Below are positions 59,158 to 64,000 of a stretch of 64,000 nt of DNA, piece after piece. Position 1 is the stretch's first letter. Every line of letters starts with the position of its first letter. The DNA comes from Taeniopygia guttata (Eukaryota > Chordata > Aves > Passeriformes > Estrildidae): contig NC_133027.1 in the NCBI RefSeq assembly GCF_048771995.1, positions 12,458,001 through 12,522,000 of the forward strand. Reading direction: 5' to 3'. The translations under genes were made by a program, and so were the position numbers. The notes beneath the pieces were generated by a model, which did not search any database, was not told the origin of the DNA, and was given only the letters and a program-made list of their open reading frames with translations.

Positions 59158-59786
59158 GTGAGTGCAGAAGATTCTTGGAAAGGCTTCTGATGCTGAGGGG
59201 CTGGGCTGGGCTGCAGGATGGGCTGCAGGTGGGCTCAAGTACCAGAGTCACGGATTTCGCCTCTAGCTTTGGACAGGAACTGGAGACTTGGGAATGGGAG
59301 TCCTAGGGCATGGGAGTGTTCAAGAAACTGGCAATCCAAATGGATAATCTTGCCTCTACTTTTCTGATAGGTTTGGAAGAGCAGCTTTCTGTCACGCCAA
59401 AAAAATCTGCAGAGGGCTGCCTAAAGGAACCAAAGGGATTGATCACATCCCTGACATTCCTTTTTTGGAGTTTGTCCCACTTATTTTGGTGGGTTTTTTT
59501 TGATCACTAAACACCATGAGCTCAGTAAGTATTTTGCAACTCAATGCAAATCTGATTCTTGAAACATTTTCCAGGATATGTCTAGAAAGCATTTCAAGAG
59601 TTTGTAGCAAATGCAGAGGAACAGAAACCTTTGAAAACTTGATGTTCTGGAATTTGGAAGGTTTTGAATCTCTGTGGTTGTTAACAGTAGTGTAGAAATG
59701 CTTACGGTGTGAGCAGCAACCTGCTGGAATTGGGAACTGGTTTCATTTCAAGCCATTGAGACAGGCTTTTTCTTGGGGAGGCGACT

Positions 59787-60738
59787 TGTCAGAGATCAGG
59801 GGTGCCTTAGCGCTCTCTTGTCTCCCCTTTTGCCCCAGCTAGCTCCGTGAGGGGGGGGGGAGCGCTGGCAGCTTCCGTGTTTTCCGGCGAACCCTCGCGG
59901 GTATCGGCCGGTGCTGCGTGGGTTTGGGAGCGAGGCGAGTCCCGAGGCAAATAAAAGGAGAGAGACTTTTTCCCCCGCGGGCGATATCTCAGTTTATTAC
60001 GGCTTGGTTGGGAAGGCAAAAACCGAGAAGGCTGCTGCGTGCTAAGTTCGAATTTGTCCGTGCCGCCTGGCACATTCGGGGGCAGGGCGGCGCGCTCCAA
60101 AGCTGGCCGCAATCCAAGAGAGGCTGCGTGTGGAGCCGCGGCGCTCTGTGTGCAGAGGCGACGGCGGCGGTGAGGCTGCAGCAGCGATCGCAGGACAGTC
60201 CGAGGCGGCCGCGATCGCCTGGGGCAGCGGCGGCGGTTGCGGCAGTCAGGGGCCAGGCGAGAGAAAGAGCAGGAATCAGGCGGAAGAAAAAGCCCGCAGC
60301 AGCACGCAGGAATCAGGCGGGAGAAAAAGCCCACGGCAGCACGCAGGAATCAGGCGGGAGAAGAGGCGGCGGGTCGGGCAGCAGCAGCGATCAGGGGCCA
60401 GGCGGGAGAAAAAGCACCGGGGCGTCCCCAACCCGCTCTATAAGTACTGGATAGGGGAAACCCGGGGCGGCCAATGAGATAACGCCATGGGGGGACTGGG
60501 GATAGTGGGGTGCAGGGGTCCAATGGGAGATGGACAGATGGAAGGGTGCCAGGTCGTCTCTCGACCCCGCCGCATGGCTGACAGATGGTCTGAGAGACGT
60601 AAACAGAGTGACTGGGCACTTTCTCGGGAAGGCAGACCGCGGGGGGAAATGGGAGAACCCGGGAGGTTGTTACAGATCGCGAGAGGGTACATGGAATGAC
60701 CTTATACATAATAGAACATATAATAACACAATTCCACA
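59787..60738 (-). repeat. 3' LTR with internal GC-rich minisatellite
   Basis: On the minus strand it begins TGTGGAATT directly after the polypurine tract. A reversed poly(A) signal (tttatt at 59993-59998) lies in the GC-rich R/U5-like part. Tandem units around caggaatcaggcgggagaaa occupy about 60250-60420. Confidence 0.75.
60250..60420 (-). repeat. Minisatellite within the LTR, about 35-bp unit
   Basis: Three to four units contain gcaggaatcaggcg(g)gagaaaaa followed by gcccacggcagcac or variants. The copies are very similar to one another. Confidence 0.75.
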
Positions 60739-60989
60739 ACTCCCTCTTCTGTTTTTCAAAAGAAAAGAACAGAAAATAACTTAAATGGGAGGTTTTACAG
60801 TCCTTTTCCCCATCGTTGAACCCAATGTCTGCTCGGTTCTTCTCTGGCTGTCTGTGTTGATCGGATGTCAGCTCTGATGGGGCGGTGAAGACTGCGTGGT
60901 CGATGTGCACGGTGGAATTGATGACCTTTAAAACTTTTAACATTACTAAAACTCATAATAACAACAATGAATGTTAACAGCAACATAAG

Positions 60990-63971
60990 TCAGCATTCTG
61001 AGGAGGGGAGGTTTAAATCAAAAGGGAAAGGTGAGTCCAGGGAACTGCATGGTGAAAGGGAAGGCTCTGAAAGAGAAGGTGCTGAATCAAAAAGGAAGAG
61101 GGGAGACTTTCTCCGTCTGCGGAGGGCTGCATGCTTCACCTGAGGATCCTTTTTCTTATCAGTCTGGTGTTTGGGGACATATGGCCAGACAAATTTGGAC
61201 GGGACCCATCTCAGTCCTGAGGGCGTGGACATGCAAGCATATCCCCGTCCCCAGGTAACTAACTCATGGGGCCCTTCCAGCTGCCAAGTCTCTGGATTTT
61301 TGATGATCACTGGTGGTTTTTCCCTAACCTTGCTCAGCTCGTGGTTGTTAAAGTGCCTGGTGACTGGTGGGTTGAGGTTTTCAAAAGAACAATTTAGGAA
61401 ATTCAGTGTAAAGAGGGCACGCGCGAGCCGAACCTGAGGGGACTCCACCTTCATAGTTGGTGTTTGCTGTTTCAGCATGCGTTTGAGACTCTGATGAGTC
61501 CGTTCCACCACTGCTTGACCTGTCAGGGAATATGCGATGCCAGTTTTGTGCTCTATTCCCCATTGCTGCAGGAAGCTGACAAATCCCTTGGATGTGTACC
61601 CGGGGGCATTATCTGTTTTTATCAATTTAGGGACGCCCAGCATAGCGAAGACCTGTATCAGATGCTTTTCAATGTCTTTGGCCTTCTCCCCTGCGTGGGC
61701 AGAAGCAAAGACTGCCCCAGAGAAAGTGTCCACGGAGACATGGACGTACTTCATCCTCCCAAAGGAATGGATGTGAGTAACGTCCATCTGCCATACCTCG
61801 CAGGACTTCAGACCCCTAGGGTTTGCCCCTGAGCTCACCGATGGTAGGAGGAGCGACTTGCAGGACGGGCAGGTGGCCACAATGGCTCTGGCTTGGTCAC
61901 GAGTGAGGTGGAATTGCCGGACCAGCCCGGGCGCATTCTGGTGGTAAAACTGGTGGCTGATCTTAGCCTGCTGGAACTTATCTGGGAGCGGAGCTACCTG
62001 AGCCGGGGCGGCAGCGAGAGAATCGGCACGCCGATTGCCCTCTGCCAAAAACCCTGGCAAGTTGGTATGTGACCTGATATGCATCACATAAAAGGGTTGC
62101 TCTCGGTGGGAGACTAGCTTAATCAGTTTCGAGAGCAACTTGTGCAGGGCTTCGTTGGACACACCCTGTAGAACAGCGTCCTGCGCTCTAGACACTACAC
62201 CAGCCACATATGCCGAATCAGTTACCAAATTAAAAGGTTCAGAGAATCGCTCAAAGGCCCTGACGACGGCAGCCAACTCAGCTATTTGAGGGGAGCCTTC
62301 CACCTCCACAATGTCTGTCTCCCACTGTTGCGTTTGGGGGTCTTTCCAAGTTATTACAGACTTGTGGGAACTCCCGGACGCGTCTGTAAAAACTGTCAAG
62401 GCCTTGAGTGGCTTTTTGCTCTGAATTTGTTTGATGGACAATGCGAATTGAATTTCTGATTCAAAAATTTTGTGGGCTGGTCTCAAAACTGAAATTTTGC
62501 CTGTGTAGCTGTCTAGAGAGAACTGCAGGGATTCATTTTCCTGTAACAGATGTTCTAGCATGGCCTTGGTGAATTGGCCCGATTCCAATTTGATGGGAAT
62601 GTGAATGCAATCAAAGTCACATCCAGCTAACTCTCGGATCCGAGCTCTTGCTTTGCGGATCAGTTCCGCTACTAACTCCTGTGGCCTTGTCATTCTCTTG
62701 GACCGATGGTGACTTAGGAAGACCCATTCTATGATGGAGAGTGGGTCCCTTCGGTCTTGGTCCTTGCCCTTCCTTGGGGTGTCTGTCCATTGAAATATCA
62801 CACCATGGAGGTGTGGCAGCCTGCCCAATATGATGAATTTAAAAGGCAGGTCCGGATCATACCGGTGGGCCTGTCTGGCAGATATTGTCTCCTGGACCCT
62901 AATCAAAGCTGCTTGGGCCTCTGGGGTGAGTTCCCTGGGAGAACTCGGCTCCTCCCCCCCTTTCAATAAATCGAAAAGAGGGGCTAGGTCTCTGTTTGTA
63001 ATGCCTAGCCATGGCCTCACCCAGTTCAAAGAACCGCACAGCTGCTGGACGTCTGCTAGGGTCCGAATTTTGTTTTTGATGGCCAATTTTTGCGGAGTAA
63101 TAGTCCGCTTGGTAATTTCCAAGCCCAGGTACTTCCAGGGTGGCATCTTTTGAATCTTATCTTCTCGCAGCTCGAACCCTGCAGCAACCAACGTATCGGT
63201 TGTCAGGTTAAGCGCGTGTGTAAGGAGATCGTCATTGGGAGCACAAATCAGGATATCATCCATATAATGTTGGATGATCACGCCCTCGGTGGCTGTACGG
63301 ACTGGGGTCAGCAATGAAGCTACGTACCGCTGGCAAATGGTGGGCGAGCATTTGAGGCCCTGTGGTAATACTCGCCAATGGTACCGCTCCATTGGGGCTT
63401 CTCGGTTAAGGGACGGAACCGAGAAGGCAAAACGTGGTGCATCGTCTGGGTGGAGGGGAATATGAAAGAAGCAATTTTTGATGTCAATCACAGCCAATTC
63501 CCAATCTTTGGGTAACATTGTGGGGGACGGCATCCCTGGTAGGAGTGGACCCATATTTTCGATCACATTGTTGATGGCACAAAGGTCGTGGAGCAACCGC
63601 CATTCGTCTTTGCCTGGTTTTTTCAGGACAAAGACGGGGGAATTCCAAGGAGATGTTGTTTCTTGGATATGGCCCTTGGCAAGTTGTTCTGCCACGAGTT
63701 TTTGGAGCGCTTTTAATTTTTGTTTATTGAGCGGCCACTGCTCTACCCAGATTGGAACATCAGAGAGCCAATTTAACTTTTGGGTAGGACACTCCTCAGT
63801 GACCGCTGCCCGAAAAACCTGGGGGGTAGGAATGGTCAATGAGACCCCCCACTGGGCCATCAGGTCCCTTCCCCACAGGGGCTCCGTGTAATCCAGAACA
63901 AACGGACGCAGGTAAGCTGTCTGTCTGTTTGGCCCCTCAAATTTGATGATGTTTTTTGACTGTTTTGCCAA
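60990..63971 (-). CDS. pol: Retroviral pro-pol (protease end, RT, RNase H, integrase), uninterrupted
   Basis: The 993-codon frame opens in the C-terminal part of protease (GRDLMAQWG), and its first Met is probably not a true start because the frame runs toward the window edge. Reverse transcriptase follows (about residues 60-330, with [20 protein letters not shown] and YMDDIL). RNase H comes next (about 530-650, FTDASGSS and [10 protein letters not shown]). Integrase follows (about 670-940, with WQMDVTHI and [10 protein letters not shown]), then a Ser/Pro-rich tail. It resembles betaretroviral pol. In such viruses it is made by frameshifting from gag-pro. Confidence 0.92.
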   Translation of the reverse strand: MAKQSKNIIKFEGPNRQTAYLRPFVLDYTEPLWGRDLMAQWGVSLTIPTPQVFRAAVTEECPTQKLNWLSDVPIWVEQWPLNKQKLKALQKLVAEQLAKGHIQETTSPWNSPVFVLKKPGKDEWRLLHDLCAINNVIENMGPLLPGMPSPTMLPKDWELAVIDIKNCFFHIPLHPDDAPRFAFSVPSLNREAPMERYHWRVLPQGLKCSPTICQRYVASLLTPVRTATEGVIIQHYMDDILICAPNDDLLTHALNLTTDTLVAAGFELREDKIQKMPPWKYLGLEITKRTITPQKLAIKNKIRTLADVQQLCGSLNWVRPWLGITNRDLAPLFDLLKGGEEPSSPRELTPEAQAALIRVQETISARQAHRYDPDLPFKFIILGRLPHLHGVIFQWTDTPRKGKDQDRRDPLSIIEWVFLSHHRSKRMTRPQELVAELIRKARARIRELAGCDFDCIHIPIKLESGQFTKAMLEHLLQENESLQFSLDSYTGKISVLRPAHKIFESEIQFALSIKQIQSKKPLKALTVFTDASGSSHKSVITWKDPQTQQWETDIVEVEGSPQIAELAAVVRAFERFSEPFNLVTDSAYVAGVVSRAQDAVLQGVSNEALHKLLSKLIKLVSHREQPFYVMHIRSHTNLPGFLAEGNRRADSLAAAPAQVAPLPDKFQQAKISHQFYHQNAPGLVRQFHLTRDQARAIVATCPSCKSLLLPSVSSGANPRGLKSCEVWQMDVTHIHSFGRMKYVHVSVDTFSGAVFASAHAGEKAKDIEKHLIQVFAMLGVPKLIKTDNAPGYTSKGFVSFLQQWGIEHKTGIAYSLTGQAVVERTHQSLKRMLKQQTPTMKVESPQVRLARALFTLNFLNCSFENLNPPVTRHFNNHELSKVREKPPVIIKNPETWQLEGPHELVTWGRGYACMSTPSGLRWVPSKFVWPYVPKHQTDKKKDPQVKHAALRRRRKSPLFLFDSAPSLSEPSLSPCSSLDSPFPFDLNLPSSEC

Positions 63972-64000
63972 TTGTGCCCCTCCGACACCTTGAATGTGTC

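Larger units (their letters stand above)
59787..64000 (-). mobile_element. Class II (beta-like, ERVK) endogenous retrovirus, antisense, 3' part; looks whole within the window, env-less
   Basis: Reading leftward from the window edge, a pro-pol frame runs to about 250 bp before a polypurine tract (agaagagggagt) and a 3' LTR of about 950 bp. No env frame lies between pol and LTR, as in intracellular IAP-type elements. No break is seen in the part present, which suggests a young insertion. Gag and the 5' LTR would lie beyond 64000. The left LTR edge could be 59787 or about 59803. Confidence 0.88.

Noticed and set aside
1-64000. tRNA, rRNA or small structured RNA genes
   Set aside because: I scanned by eye for tRNA-like A/B boxes and cloverleaf arms outside the retroviral primer sites and found none I could support. 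A covariance-model search was not possible here.

Overview
The window is avian nuclear DNA, most likely from a songbird. Supporting signs are several CR1 LINE fragments of bird type, class I and class II endogenous retroviruses with avian-style solo LTRs, spliced genes with vertebrate exon structure, and a PAK3-like kinase of the kind reported as expanded in zebra finch. YTHDC2 is Z-linked in birds, and the LTR load is heavy, so a Z or W position is likely. That placement is inference.

Layout: (1) 101-4722, + strand: five consecutive internal exons of YTHDC2, the 3'-5' RNA helicase/m6A reader, covering the region after the helicase core up to the linker before the YTH domain. The YTH-domain exons were not found in the window. 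(2) 5.5-16.2 kb: retroviral fossils (a class II gag remnant with a nested solo LTR, and a class I element with RNase H, integrase, env and 3' LTR), two CR1 fragments, and one member of a duplicated 0.55-kb segment. (3) 16.2-21.2 kb: LTR-derived and duplicated segments, ending in a same-strand solo LTR about 470 bp upstream of a start codon. (4) 21,229-57,420, + strand: an apparently complete spliced PAK3-like kinase gene. (5) 57.5-59.5 kb: a tail-to-tail Cys-rich candidate exon on the minus strand, then a second copy of the upstream flank. (6) 59.8-64.0 kb: the 3' part of a young-looking, env-less class II retrovirus on the minus strand, continuing past the window edge.

The main discovery is the gene in (4). 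Joining exons by splice signals and phase gives an open frame of 3,879 bp, about 1,292 residues. It has a short N-terminal hydrophobic anchor (two exons) and then 17 acidic 44-residue repeats, each on its own 132-bp phase-0 exon. These are followed by a Glu/Gln-rich coiled-coil stretch (four exons), a linker, and a PAK-type kinase domain ending in a Lys-rich tail. No CRIB/p21-binding segment is visible. Sixteen of the 17 repeat exons lie in four near-identical tandem 3.77-kb higher-order units (four exons each), so the coding array has grown recently by whole-unit duplication or is homogenised by conversion.

Duplicated segments on both sides of the gene (17.7-18.8 kb with 58.1-59.0 kb; 8.2-8.7 kb with 19.8-20.3 kb) suggest that this is one member of a tandem PAK3-like cluster that has been broken up by retroviral insertions.
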